Shown here piece by piece: positions 27,750 to 36,633 of a stretch of DNA of 64,000 nucleotides. How positions within the stretch are numbered: the stretch's first letter is position 1; each line of letters begins with the position of its first letter. The stretch is from positions 558,001 to 622,000 of the forward strand of contig NZ_CP162100.1 in the NCBI RefSeq assembly GCF_040869035.1, read 5' to 3'. The DNA is from Vibrio sp. NTOU-M3. GTDB taxonomy: Bacteria > Pseudomonadota > Gammaproteobacteria > Enterobacterales > Vibrionaceae. Under the pieces are notes generated by a model, which was not told the DNA's origin, did no database searches, and worked only from the letters and a program-made list of their open reading frames with translations. Made by a program: the position numbers and the translations under genes.

Positions 27750-28268
27750 GTGATAGATGGCGATGGTTACCGCTTAAATGTGGGAATTGTAATTTGTAAC
27801 AACCATGGTCAGGTCTTCTGGGCAAAACGATACGGACAACACTCATGGCAGTTTCCTCAAGGGGGAATTGATGATGGGGAAACCCCTGAACAGGCCATGT
27901 TTAGGGAGTTATATGAAGAGGTGGGACTGACGAAAAAAGACGTCAAGATCATCGCGACCAGCCGGCATTGGTTACGCTATAAGTTACCTAAGCGTTTGGT
28001 CCGGTGGGATTCCAAACCTGTTTGTATCGGCCAAAAACAGAAATGGTTTCTCCTTCGCTTAGATTGTGATGAGTCTAGAATAAACATGCAGCGTGGGAGT
28101 TCCCCTGAATTCGATGGCTGGCGTTGGGTCAGCTACTGGTACCCAGTAAGACAAGTGGTTTCTTTTAAACGCGATGTTTATCGTCGAGCGATGAAAGAGT
28201 TTGCCTCAATGGCAATGCCCTTTAAAGAACGCAGAACAAAAGGTAAACGTAAACACCGAAGAGGATAG
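27750..28268 (+). CDS. rppH: RNA pyrophosphohydrolase
   Basis: RppH removes pyrophosphate from the 5' end of mRNAs and so triggers RNase E decay. It is a Nudix enzyme: the Nudix box [22 protein letters not shown] is at about residues 38-59. The frame is open from 27624, but homology to E. coli begins at GTG 27750 ([17 protein letters not shown]), with AGAGG 8 bases upstream, giving 172 aa. The C-terminal end is Lys/Arg-rich. ptsP follows after 2 bases. Confidence 0.95.
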   Translation: MIDGDGYRLNVGIVICNNHGQVFWAKRYGQHSWQFPQGGIDDGETPEQAMFRELYEEVGLTKKDVKIIATSRHWLRYKLPKRLVRWDSKPVCIGQKQKWFLLRLDCDESRINMQRGSSPEFDGWRWVSYWYPVRQVVSFKRDVYRRAMKEFASMAMPFKERRTKGKRKHRRG

Positions 28269-28270
28269 AC

Positions 28271-30517
28271 ATGCTTTCTCAACTAAGGGAAATAGTTGAA
28301 CAAGTTTCCAAAGTCGAAGAGGTACATTTGGCGCTGGAAATTTTAGTTAAGCAAACGTGCAGTGCGATGAACACGGAGTGCTGCACCGTCTATTTTGCTA
28401 ATGAAGAAATGCATCGTCTTGAGCTTATGGCAACGCAAGGTCTTCGGTTCAAAGGTGATAAAATTTGCATTGGCTTTAATGAAGGTTTGGTCGGCTTAGT
28501 AAAAAGGACGGCAGAACCACTCAACTTAGCTGAAGCGTCCAAACATCCTCATTACAAATATTTCTCTGAGCTTGGTGAAGAGGTTTACCAAAGCTTTCTC
28601 GCAACGCCAATCATCTACCGAAAACAAGTCTTAGGCGTTTTAGTTGTTCAGCAAAAAGAGCCCCGTCAATTTGACGAGATGGAAGAGTCATTCCTAGTGA
28701 CGCTTGCAGCGCAGCTTGCGGTGATCATTGCTCATGCCCAAACACAAGGCTTATGGCGATTAGAGAAGAAACAACAGGCCATTAAAGGTATTCCTGCTTC
28801 TCCTGGGGTCGCTATCGGGGAATTTTGGTGGGATGACACGCAACCCGATCTTTCGCAAGTTTCGCCGGCATCAACCTTAAACGTCGAACAAGAACAAGAA
28901 TGGTTGCTTCTTGCGATCGAAGAAGCATTGAATGATTTTCGCCGGATGCGTAAAAAGCTCGACAGTGAGATAAATAAAGATGCGCTGGCGATTTTCGATC
29001 TCTTTACCCACCTACTCAACGATCCAATGCTGCGCAAAGATCTGAAAGCGAAGATCCAAAAAGGCGATCGCGCTGATTGGGCCTTACGTCAGGTAGTCGA
29101 GGCGTATTCAAACCGCTTCGCCCGAATGTCTGATGTTTATCTACGAGAAAGAGCGCAAGACATTCGAGAGCTTGGGCAGCGATTACTTTTTTTCCTCCAC
29201 AACACCGAAAAAGAGCAGCAGGTTTTTGAGCGCCCGGTGATCATGGTAGTGCGTGAGTTAACCGCGTCGTTGCTGGCATCAGTACCTAAAGAGATGTTGC
29301 TTGCTGTTATTTCACTGGAGGGGGCGGCCAATTCACATGCGGCAATTTTATCGAGGGCGTTAGGTATTCCTGCGATCATGGGCGTTAACCTCAACTTGAA
29401 AGGGATTAACGGCCGGACAGGGGTTGTGGATGGTTATTCCGGTAAAATTCTGGTTTCACCAAATAAACAATTACTGAAAGAATATCGGGCTCTGGCTAAC
29501 GAAGAGCGAGAGCTTGCTCGGTTGGTTAACCGCCGCATTGAAAAGCCTGCGTGCACCAAAGATGGTGAACGAATTGAAGTGCTGCTTAATGCTGGTTTGA
29601 GCGCTGATACCAACATTGCCATTAATGAAGGTGTTGATGGAGTCGGGTTGTACCGCACCGAGATCTCTTTCTTACTTCAACATCGTTTTCCTTCAGAAGA
29701 AGAGCAAACACAACAGTATCAGGCGGTACTGCGTGCCTATCCTAACAAACGTGTTGTTATGCGGACGTTGGATGTCGGTGGTGATAAAGCGCTGCCGTAC
29801 CTACCGATTGAAGAGGACAATCCTTTCCTTGGTTGGCGAGGCATTCGTTTTACTCTCGATCATCCTGATATTTTTTTGATGCAGCTTAGAGCCATGCTTA
29901 GAGCGAGCGCAGAGCATAATAACTTGAGCATTTTGCTGCCAATGGTGTCTGCAACTCAAGAACTTGACGATGCCATCATGTTGATCCATCAAGCCTATCA
30001 AGAAGTGGTAGCGTTGGATGAACGTATTGTCATGCCCCCGATAGGGGTCATGATTGAAGTCCCTTCCATGCTTTATTTATTGCCGCTGATCTCAAAGAAA
30101 ATTGACTTTGTATCGGTAGGTACCAATGACCTAACTCAATACTTGCTCGCCGTTGATCGCAATAATTCTCGGGTTTCTGATGTATATGAGTCATTGCATC
30201 CTTCTGTGATCATGGCGTTGGCTCATATTCATCAAAGCTGTCAGCAATTGGATTTGCCTGTATGCATCTGTGGTGAGTTAGCTGGTGATCCTATTGGTGC
30301 TTTATTGCTAATTGGCCTTGGTTATCGCAGTTTGAGTATGAATACATCGAATGTCGCCAAGGTTAAATACCTTTTACGTCACACTGAAGCAGAAGAGCTG
30401 AAGCAGTTAGCTTATGAAGCATTAAAGCAGCCGTATGGCCAAAATATCTATGCTATGATGCAGGCATTTCTCGAAGATAAGGGCTTTGCGGGCTTCATTC
30501 GCGCAGGTAAGAAATAG
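28271..30517 (+). CDS. ptsP: nitrogen PTS enzyme I (EI-Ntr)
   Basis: PtsP starts the nitrogen-related phosphotransferase chain, passing phosphate from PEP to NPr and on to EIIA-Ntr. The 748-aa protein has an N-terminal GAF domain (about 1-165), then the enzyme I module. The phosphorylated His is H356 (ANSHAAILSRALG), the same number as in E. coli. The C-terminal PEP-binding barrel includes GTNDLTQY and a late CICGELAGDP. It is in the conserved rppH-ptsP operon. Confidence 0.97.
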   Translation: MLSQLREIVEQVSKVEEVHLALEILVKQTCSAMNTECCTVYFANEEMHRLELMATQGLRFKGDKICIGFNEGLVGLVKRTAEPLNLAEASKHPHYKYFSELGEEVYQSFLATPIIYRKQVLGVLVVQQKEPRQFDEMEESFLVTLAAQLAVIIAHAQTQGLWRLEKKQQAIKGIPASPGVAIGEFWWDDTQPDLSQVSPASTLNVEQEQEWLLLAIEEALNDFRRMRKKLDSEINKDALAIFDLFTHLLNDPMLRKDLKAKIQKGDRADWALRQVVEAYSNRFARMSDVYLRERAQDIRELGQRLLFFLHNTEKEQQVFERPVIMVVRELTASLLASVPKEMLLAVISLEGAANSHAAILSRALGIPAIMGVNLNLKGINGRTGVVDGYSGKILVSPNKQLLKEYRALANEERELARLVNRRIEKPACTKDGERIEVLLNAGLSADTNIAINEGVDGVGLYRTEISFLLQHRFPSEEEQTQQYQAVLRAYPNKRVVMRTLDVGGDKALPYLPIEEDNPFLGWRGIRFTLDHPDIFLMQLRAMLRASAEHNNLSILLPMVSATQELDDAIMLIHQAYQEVVALDERIVMPPIGVMIEVPSMLYLLPLISKKIDFVSVGTNDLTQYLLAVDRNNSRVSDVYESLHPSVIMALAHIHQSCQQLDLPVCICGELAGDPIGALLLIGLGYRSLSMNTSNVAKVKYLLRHTEAEELKQLAYEALKQPYGQNIYAMMQAFLEDKGFAGFIRAGKK

Positions 30518-30525
30518 GTTTTTAG

Positions 30526-31317
30526 GTGACGATAGGGTTATTAGCGCTGTTATTGTTGTTAGGGGCTGTCGTAGGGGTATTGGCTGGTCTGCTTGGCATT
30601 GGCGGTGGCTTGATGGTGGTACCTGCGTTGCTTTTCTTATTACCAAAATCAGGTATTGAGCCTGACATTACCATGCATATTGCTTTGGCTACCTCTCTCG
30701 CAACCATCATTGCAACCTCGGGCTCTTCTGCTCTCAACCATCTAAAATTGGGCAATGTCGATATGTTTGTCATCAAGTGGTTGATGCCCGGCGTGCTAGT
30801 CGGGGCATTTGTGGGAGCGAATCTGGCTGAACTGATCCCTGGGCAATATTTACCTAAGGTCTTTGCTGTGATTGTGCTGTTTCTTGCAATGCAAATGCTG
30901 TTAACTATTCGCTCGGAAACGCAACGAAGACTACCAGGGATCTGGAAGACATTACTCAGTGGCACTGGGATCGGTGTTATTTCCAGCTTAGCTGGTATTG
31001 GTGGTGGCTCACTCTCTGTACCTTATCTTAATCGCCATGGCGTTGAAATGCGCCGCGCTGTTGGTTCTTCCTCTGTTTGTGGATTGGTCATTGCTATTTC
31101 GGGGATGCTGGGCTTTATCCTTCATGGATATCAGGTTGAAAATTTACCGCCTTACAGCCTTGGATATGTTTATCTTCCCGCACTGATTGCTATCGCTTCG
31201 ACATCAATATTAACCACGAAAGTCGGTGCGAAATTGGCGACGACAATGCCGACAAAACAATTAAAGAAAATTTTTGCTGTATTTTTGCTATTTGTAGCAG
31301 GAACTATGCTGCTATAA
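30526..31317 (+). CDS. TauE/SafE-family membrane transporter (YfcA-like)
   Basis: The 263-aa protein has about eight hydrophobic segments and the two G-rich repeats of TauE/SafE exporters (LLGIGGGLMVVPAL near residue 22 and LAGIGGGSLSVPYL near 155). Members move sulfite, sulfoacetate or related anions. The substrate here is unknown. The start is GTG. It follows ptsP by 8 bases and precedes lgt by 43, so it is part of the operon. Confidence 0.85.
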   Translation: MTIGLLALLLLLGAVVGVLAGLLGIGGGLMVVPALLFLLPKSGIEPDITMHIALATSLATIIATSGSSALNHLKLGNVDMFVIKWLMPGVLVGAFVGANLAELIPGQYLPKVFAVIVLFLAMQMLLTIRSETQRRLPGIWKTLLSGTGIGVISSLAGIGGGSLSVPYLNRHGVEMRRAVGSSSVCGLVIAISGMLGFILHGYQVENLPPYSLGYVYLPALIAIASTSILTTKVGAKLATTMPTKQLKKIFAVFLLFVAGTMLL

Positions 31318-31360
31318 AGCACTCTCACCTAATTAATCGACACTATAAAGAGTATTACGT

Positions 31361-32185
31361 ATGTCTCAAGGATACCTTGAATTCCCCAATATAGACCCAG
31401 TACTGTTCTCCATCGGGCCAGTGTCTGTACGCTGGTATGGTCTGATGTATTTGGTTGGTTTTGTTTTCGCATTGTGGTTGGCAAACCGACGTGCTGATAA
31501 GCCTGGCAGTGGTTGGACCCGTGAGCAGGTATCGGACTTACTTTTCGCTGGATTCCTTGGGGTGGTCATTGGTGGCCGTGTTGGTTACGTCCTTTTTTAT
31601 AACTTTAACCTGTTTCTTGCCGACCCTTTGTACCTATTCAAAGTGTGGACGGGTGGAATGTCATTCCACGGTGGTTTACTTGGTGTGATCACGGCAATGT
31701 TCTGGTATGCCTATAAGAATGGTCGAACTTTCTTTGGTGTGGCTGACTTTATCGCGCCATTAGTTCCGTTTGGTCTTGGTATGGGACGCTTAGGTAACTT
31801 TATGAACAGTGAGCTATGGGGACGCGTCACGGACGTGCCTTGGGCGTTTGTATTCCCAAATGGTGGACCTTTGCCACGTCATCCATCTCAGCTATACGAA
31901 ATGCTTTTAGAAGGTATCGTACTGTTCTTTATTCTTAACTGGTTTATCAAAAAGCCTCGTCCGTTGGGTTCGGTATCTGGGTTATTCCTAGCAGGATATG
32001 GTACATTCCGTTTCTTGGTTGAGTATGTTCGTGAACCGGATGCGCATTTAGGATTGTTCGGTGGATTTATTTCTATGGGACAAATTCTATCGCTGCCGAT
32101 GGTGATCATTGGCATCTTAATGATGATTTGGGCATACAAACGCGGCCACTATTCAGATTCAGAAACCAAGCAAGCAGTTAAGTAA
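31361..32185 (+). CDS. lgt: prolipoprotein diacylglyceryl transferase
   Basis: Lgt adds diacylglycerol to the lipobox Cys of prolipoproteins, the first step of lipoprotein maturation. The 274-aa inner-membrane protein has about seven segments, the SFHGGLLG stretch with the conserved His, and the Lgt signature [14 protein letters not shown]. thyA follows by 9 bases, the conserved lgt-thyA pair. Confidence 0.97.
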   Translation: MSQGYLEFPNIDPVLFSIGPVSVRWYGLMYLVGFVFALWLANRRADKPGSGWTREQVSDLLFAGFLGVVIGGRVGYVLFYNFNLFLADPLYLFKVWTGGMSFHGGLLGVITAMFWYAYKNGRTFFGVADFIAPLVPFGLGMGRLGNFMNSELWGRVTDVPWAFVFPNGGPLPRHPSQLYEMLLEGIVLFFILNWFIKKPRPLGSVSGLFLAGYGTFRFLVEYVREPDAHLGLFGGFISMGQILSLPMVIIGILMMIWAYKRGHYSDSETKQAVK

Positions 32186-32194
32186 GGAATTGGT

Positions 32195-33046
32195 GTGAAA
32201 CAGTATCTCGAACTCTGTCAGCGAATTGTTGACCAAGGTGTATGGGTAGAAAATGAACGTACAGGCAAGCGTTGCCTGACCGTAGTCAATGCGGATCTAA
32301 CCTATGATGTTGGTAACAATCAGTTCCCGCTAGTGACCACACGTAAGAGTTTTTGGAAAGCCGCAGTTGCTGAGTTACTGGGTTACATTCGGGGTTATGA
32401 CAACGCTGAAGATTTTCGTAAACTTGGAACCAAAACGTGGGATGCGAATGCGAACTTAAACGACGCTTGGTTGAATAACCCATATCGTAAGGGTGAAGAC
32501 GATATGGGGCGTGTTTATGGTGTTCAGGGGCGTGCTTGGGCTAAGCCTGATGGTGGCCATATTGACCAGTTACGTAAAATTGTTGATGACTTAACTCGTG
32601 GTGTAGATGACCGTGGTGAGATCCTTAATTTCTACAACCCCGGTGAGTTCCATATGGGATGCTTGCGTCCTTGTATGTACAGCCATCATTTCTCTTTGCT
32701 AGGTGATACCCTGTACTTAAATAGTACCCAGCGTTCGTGTGATGTGCCGCTTGGTCTGAACTTCAATATGGTTCAGGTTTATGTATTCTTGGCAATTATG
32801 GCGCAAATTACCGGTAAGAAAGCGGGAATGGCCTATCACAAAATCGTCAATGCCCACATCTACGAAGATCAGCTGGAGTTGATGCGAGATGTACAGCTTA
32901 AACGTGAGCCGTTGTCACCTGCAACATTCCATATCAACCCTAAAATTACCTCATTAGAAGATCTAGAAACTTGGGTAACGCTTGATGACTTCTGGGTAGA
33001 AGGGTATGAATGTCACGAAGCGATTAAGTATCCATTCTCGGTTTAA
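32195..33046 (+). CDS. thyA: thymidylate synthase
   Basis: ThyA makes dTMP from dUMP using methylene-tetrahydrofolate. The 283-aa protein has the nucleophile C160 (LRPCMYSHH) and the dUMP-binding [12 protein letters not shown] stretch. The active-site surroundings differ from the E. coli pattern (APCHAFFQF) but fit a known gammaproteobacterial subtype. The start is GTG. Confidence 0.96.
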   Translation: MKQYLELCQRIVDQGVWVENERTGKRCLTVVNADLTYDVGNNQFPLVTTRKSFWKAAVAELLGYIRGYDNAEDFRKLGTKTWDANANLNDAWLNNPYRKGEDDMGRVYGVQGRAWAKPDGGHIDQLRKIVDDLTRGVDDRGEILNFYNPGEFHMGCLRPCMYSHHFSLLGDTLYLNSTQRSCDVPLGLNFNMVQVYVFLAIMAQITGKKAGMAYHKIVNAHIYEDQLELMRDVQLKREPLSPATFHINPKITSLEDLETWVTLDDFWVEGYECHEAIKYPFSV

Positions 33047-33066
33047 TCTAAAATAAGAACAAAACG

Positions 33067-33092
33067 AAAAGCTGCCTAGTGCAGCTTTTTTT
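33067..33092 (+). terminator. terminator after thyA
   Basis: AAAAGCTGC pairs with GCAGCTTTT around CTAGT, with seven T. Confidence 0.88.
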
Positions 33093-33123
33093 ATCTTTGT
33101 CATTAACCAGCGGGATAAACAGA

Positions 33124-33153
33124 ATAAAAAAAGGGCTTACTATGTAAGCCCTT
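33124..33153 (-). terminator. terminator of nptA
   Basis: AAGGGCTTAC pairs with GTAAGCCCTT around TAT. On the minus strand it is followed by a long T-run (A-run at 33124-33132). Confidence 0.85.
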
Positions 33154-33175
33154 GCTGTCATCGATGGATTTACGA

Positions 33176-34324
33176 CTAAACGGTTAGCGCTAGAATCGTA
33201 CCTGGCATAACCAAGAACACAGCAACGAGATAACCAGCAACAACTGCTTTATTCTTGATTGCCAGCTCAGAAATCAATTCAGAGCCTTTCACTGGAATCT
33301 CACGTAGGAACGGAATACCAAAGATAAATACGGTGGCTAGAATATTAAAGACTAAGTGAACCAAGGCAATTTGTAGTGCAAATACTGCAAACTCACCAGA
33401 AACTGCGGTAGCTGCTAACAGGGCAGTAATACACGTGCCGATGTTTGCGCCCAAAGTGAATGGGTAGATGTCACGCACTTTCAGTACACCCGAACCTACA
33501 AGTGGTACCATCAAGCTAGTCGTTGTTGATGAAGACTGAACCAAAACCGTTACGATAGAGCCTGATGCGATGCCATGGATTGGACCACGTCCGATTGCGT
33601 TTTTCAGGATTTCACGAGCTCGGCCAACCATAAGGCTCTTCATTAGCTTACCCATCACAGTGATTGCAACAAAAATAGTCGCGATACCGAGTAGGATAAG
33701 CAATACACCGCCGATGGTGTCGCCAAACGTTGCTAGTGGCTCTTTGATCGCACTTACAACTGGCTTAGTGATAGGTTTAATGAAGTTAAACCCTTTAATG
33801 CTCATATCACCAGTTGCGAGTAGTGGAGAAACCAACCAGTGTGAAGCTTTTTCAAGGATGCCAAACATCATCTCTAACGGTAGGAAGATAACTACAGCTA
33901 ATAGATTGAAGAAGTCGTGGATTGTGGCACTGGCAAAAGCACGCTTAAACTCTTCTTTGCAGCGCACGTGACCCAGAGAAACGAGCGTGTTGGTTACAGT
34001 GGTACCAATATTGGCACCCATTACCATCGGAATTGCGGTTTCTACAGGTAGGCCACCAGCAACCAGACCGACGATAATTGATGTAACAGTACTAGAAGAC
34101 TGAATAAGAGCCGTTGCGACGAGACCGATCATTAGGCCCGCAACTGGGTGAGCGGCGAACTCAAATAATACTTTAGCTTGATCACCTGTCGCCCATTTAA
34201 ATCCACTGCCTACCATAGATACTGCTAGAAGCAGCAAATACAACATGAATGCCAAGTTAGCCCAGCGCAGCCAACGTGTCGTGCTCGACACTGGAGCTGC
34301 TGTAGTAGTAGCTTGGTTCATCAT
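33176..34324 (-). CDS. nptA: Na+/phosphate cotransporter NptA
   Basis: The 382-aa inner-membrane protein is a type II Na/Pi cotransporter. It has two inverted repeats, each with the QSSS signature (QSSSTVTSIIVG near residue 70 and QSSSTTTSLMVP near 260). It corresponds by sequence type and position to VC0676 NptA of V. cholerae, which imports phosphate with Na+. GGAGA stands 6 bases before the first of two adjacent ATGs. A good PhoB-type box and spaced -10 lie upstream at 34382-34415. Confidence 0.92.
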   Translation of the reverse strand: MMNQATTTAAPVSSTTRWLRWANLAFMLYLLLLAVSMVGSGFKWATGDQAKVLFEFAAHPVAGLMIGLVATALIQSSSTVTSIIVGLVAGGLPVETAIPMVMGANIGTTVTNTLVSLGHVRCKEEFKRAFASATIHDFFNLLAVVIFLPLEMMFGILEKASHWLVSPLLATGDMSIKGFNFIKPITKPVVSAIKEPLATFGDTIGGVLLILLGIATIFVAITVMGKLMKSLMVGRAREILKNAIGRGPIHGIASGSIVTVLVQSSSTTTSLMVPLVGSGVLKVRDIYPFTLGANIGTCITALLAATAVSGEFAVFALQIALVHLVFNILATVFIFGIPFLREIPVKGSELISELAIKNKAVVAGYLVAVFLVMPGTILALTV

Positions 34325-34696
34325 AACTTTCTCCGTTGACCGTTTTCTTACTGTATTGGTCTGTAGTTGAAACTGAGGCCGATATTAGGGAGGAAATATT
34401 TCAGTAATATTACAGAGTGCTGTCATAAAGTAGATTTTATTGATAGGGCGCACTTTTAGCTGTAATTAGGTTTTTACATAATGTTTAATGCATTGAATTT
34501 ATTAGGATAATTGGTGTGTGCTTTGGTTCTCAATTTGAGCTTGCAAATTGTTTAAAACCTCTGATTATTACTGAAACTTGGTAACGCCACTGTCATATTT
34601 GATGTTTAAATTTCGAAAAAAATAGTGAAATTTTACGAATAATTCGGTTATATCGAATGTAGTGATTAAAGGAAAGGCTGAAACAAGGTAAGTATC
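34325..34696. other. nptA-nhaR divergent regulatory region
   Basis: It holds the putative Pho box promoter of nptA. Two further isolated CTGTCAT heptamers occur at 34420-34426 and 34590-34596, without a partner repeat. The side toward nhaR is AT-rich, and I could not pick its promoter. Confidence 0.4.
34382..34415 (-). promoter_or_regulatory. putative PhoB box and -10 of nptA
   Basis: On the minus strand, 34415 to 34398 reads CTGTAATATTACTGAAAT: two heptamers with 11-bp period, 11 of 14 bases matching CTGTCAT. Ten bases later comes TAATAT (34387-34382). This is the same layout as E. coli phoA (box, 10 bases, -10). The start codon is about 58 bases further. Confidence 0.5.
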
Positions 34697-35587
34697 ATGT
34701 CTCATTTAAATTATAACCATCTTTATTATTTTTGGATGGTGTGTAAGCAAGGTTCTGTAACGAAGGCTGCCGATGCTTTGTTCCTCACTCCTCAAACGGT
34801 AACAGGTCAGATAAAAGCACTGGAAGAGCGTATGGATGGCAAGTTAACCAAGCGGAATGGGCGCAGTGTAGAGCCAACAGAGCTTGGCCAATTGGTCTTT
34901 AAATATGCTGACCGAATGTTTGGATTGAGTTATGAGATGTTGGATATCGTGAATTACAGCCAGCGTTCTAACTTGTTGTTTGATGTCGGTGTGGCTGATG
35001 CCTTATCAAAAAGGTTGGTTAGTAAAATACTAATGACAACCGTTCCTGAAGATAACAGTATTCATTTACGTTGTTTTGAATCCACCCACGAAATGCTTCT
35101 TGAGCAACTTGCTCAACATAAACTGGATATGATCCTATCTGACTGTCCTGTGGACTCCAGTCAAAGTCCGGGCCTCTACAGTAAAAAACTCGGAGAGTGC
35201 AATATGAGTTTTTTCTGTACGGGGAGTGTCGAAGATGTAACTTTTCCTAACGTGCTTGAACAGAGGAAACTGCTGATCCCTGGCAGTCGCACCGCTATGG
35301 GACGTAAAGTATTAGAGTGGTTTGATCGCCAAGGCCTACAAGCGAATATTTTAGGAGAGTTTGATGACGTCGCTTTAATGAAAGCCTTTGCTCGTTATCA
35401 CCACGATGCAATTTTTCTCGCCCCCTCGTTATATATGACAGAAGTTGAGAGCGATTTACCCCTACAGTTAATCGGTCATATTGATGAGATAAAAGAAGAG
35501 TACTATGTCATTTTTGCTGAGCGAATGATCCAACATCCTGCCGTGAAAAATGTTTGTGATGCTAATTTTTCAAAATTGTTTAAGTGA
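34697..35587 (+). CDS. nhaR: NhaR, LysR-family activator
   Basis: NhaR activates the Na+/H+ antiporter gene nhaA in response to Na+. The 296-aa protein opens with [25 protein letters not shown], nearly the family signature, followed by the LysR helix-turn-helix (about 5-65) and effector domain. nhaA is not in the window, whereas in E. coli the two are adjacent. A Na+-coupled phosphate transporter gene diverges from it here. Confidence 0.92.
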   Translation: MSHLNYNHLYYFWMVCKQGSVTKAADALFLTPQTVTGQIKALEERMDGKLTKRNGRSVEPTELGQLVFKYADRMFGLSYEMLDIVNYSQRSNLLFDVGVADALSKRLVSKILMTTVPEDNSIHLRCFESTHEMLLEQLAQHKLDMILSDCPVDSSQSPGLYSKKLGECNMSFFCTGSVEDVTFPNVLEQRKLLIPGSRTAMGRKVLEWFDRQGLQANILGEFDDVALMKAFARYHHDAIFLAPSLYMTEVESDLPLQLIGHIDEIKEEYYVIFAERMIQHPAVKNVCDANFSKLFK

Positions 35588-35715
35588 TAACTTTTCTTAT
35601 GGTTTAGAAATGATTACTATCGGAAAGAATATGTTTCAATTTATAAAATAACTATTGGACTATTCGTTTTAGCTTGCAAGTTGTAGAAGTTAGGTTATCC
35701 CGGGGGTATTTGCCG

Positions 35716-36015
35716 ATGGACCTACAAGAAATGGAAAAAAACTCAGCCAAAGCAGTGGTGCTGTTAAAGGCGATGGCAAATGAAAGACGATTGCAGATTT
35801 TATGTTTACTGCATAATGATGAGTTGTCGGTAGGTGAGTTGTGTAGCAAATTGGAATTAAGCCAATCTGCACTTTCACAACATTTGGCTTGGTTGCGCCG
35901 CGACGGACTAGTTATCACGCGTAAGGAAGCGCAAACGGTGTATTACACGCTAAGCAGTAATGAAGTAAAAGAGATGATAAAACTGCTTCATAGCATGTAC
36001 TGCAGCGAGATGTAA
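35716..36015 (+). CDS. hlyU: HlyU, ArsR-family virulence regulator
   Basis: The protein (99 aa) has the ArsR winged-helix fold with the recognition helix in LSQSALSQHLAWLRRDGL. It is nearly identical in pattern to HlyU of V. cholerae and V. vulnificus, which activates haemolysin or RTX toxin genes by displacing H-NS. Cys residues in LQILCLL and near the C terminus (MYCSEM) match the pair described as a redox switch in V. cholerae. A TTG at 35674 opens the frame, but ATG 35716 fits the family start. Confidence 0.92.
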   Translation: MDLQEMEKNSAKAVVLLKAMANERRLQILCLLHNDELSVGELCSKLELSQSALSQHLAWLRRDGLVITRKEAQTVYYTLSSNEVKEMIKLLHSMYCSEM

Positions 36016-36020
36016 TCATA

Positions 36021-36051
36021 AAAAAGGCTTTCACAATGAAAGCCTTTATTT
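36021..36051 (+). terminator. terminator after hlyU
   Basis: AAAGGCTTTCA pairs with TGAAAGCCTTT around CAA, followed by ATTTAA. Confidence 0.8.
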
Positions 36052-36061
36052 AATTCGATAT

Positions 36062-36088
36062 AAAAAAACCGGCATTAGCCGGTTTTTT
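36062..36088 (-). terminator. terminator of rpsT
   Basis: AACCGGC pairs with GCCGGTT around ATTA, with A-run and T-run on the two sides, so it could also act on the plus strand. Confidence 0.85.
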
Positions 36089-36112
36089 CTTCACTGAGTT
36101 ATCAATACTCTA

Positions 36113-36373
36113 TTAAAGAGCTTTGATAGCAGCAGCGAAACGAGACTTATGACGAGCTGCTTTATTCTTGTGAATAAGGCCTTTAGTTGCCATACGGTCT
36201 AGGATTGGTGTAACTGTAGCAAATGCTTCAGTTGCAGCAGCTTTGTCGCCTGCTTCGATAGCAGCAACAGTTTTCTTCATGTAAGTGCGCATCATTGAAC
36301 GACGGCTAGCGTTGTGCTGACGACGTTTCTCAGCTTGGATAGCGCGCTTCTTAGCAGATTTACTATTTGCCAA
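36113..36373 (-). CDS. rpsT: 30S ribosomal protein S20
   Basis: S20 is a primary 16S rRNA-binding protein of the small subunit. The 86-aa protein ([20 protein letters not shown]...) is highly basic and helical. The start is TTG at 36373, with GGGAG 8 bases upstream. E. coli rpsT also starts with UUG, which is part of its translational autoregulation. The frame is open upstream to an ATG at 36409, but that extension is not part of S20. Confidence 0.96.
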   Translation of the reverse strand: MANSKSAKKRAIQAEKRRQHNASRRSMMRTYMKKTVAAIEAGDKAAATEAFATVTPILDRMATKGLIHKNKAARHKSRFAAAIKAL

Positions 36374-36422
36374 GGGTCTAACTCCCAAAAACTTTAAGTT
36401 CGGTGACATTTTAAGGGCGAGG

Positions 36423-36451
36423 AATATCCCTCATTTACGCTTTAATGTCAA
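36423..36451 (-). promoter_or_regulatory. putative sigma-70 promoter of rpsT
   Basis: On the minus strand TTGACA (36451-36446), 17 bases, then GATATT (36428-36423). Transcription would start about 40 bases before the TTG. Confidence 0.5.
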
Positions 36452-36633
36452 ATGATTTGTGCAAAAACCCGTCGAAACCAAACAAATTTTGGATAACAAA
36501 GGCCTTCACGGTTAAGATGGCGGGGATTCTATCAGTATTTTTTTTTCATTGCTAATACTAATCTGCTCTCTTCCTGACATTCTTGCATTAGAGTGAGGGC
36601 AATTTTATCTATTAGACTGCATTCGAGGTTTTT

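Noticed and set aside
34420..34596. Two more CTGTCAT sequences as Pho boxes
   Set aside because: Neither has a second heptamer at 11-bp distance, and both face away from nptA.
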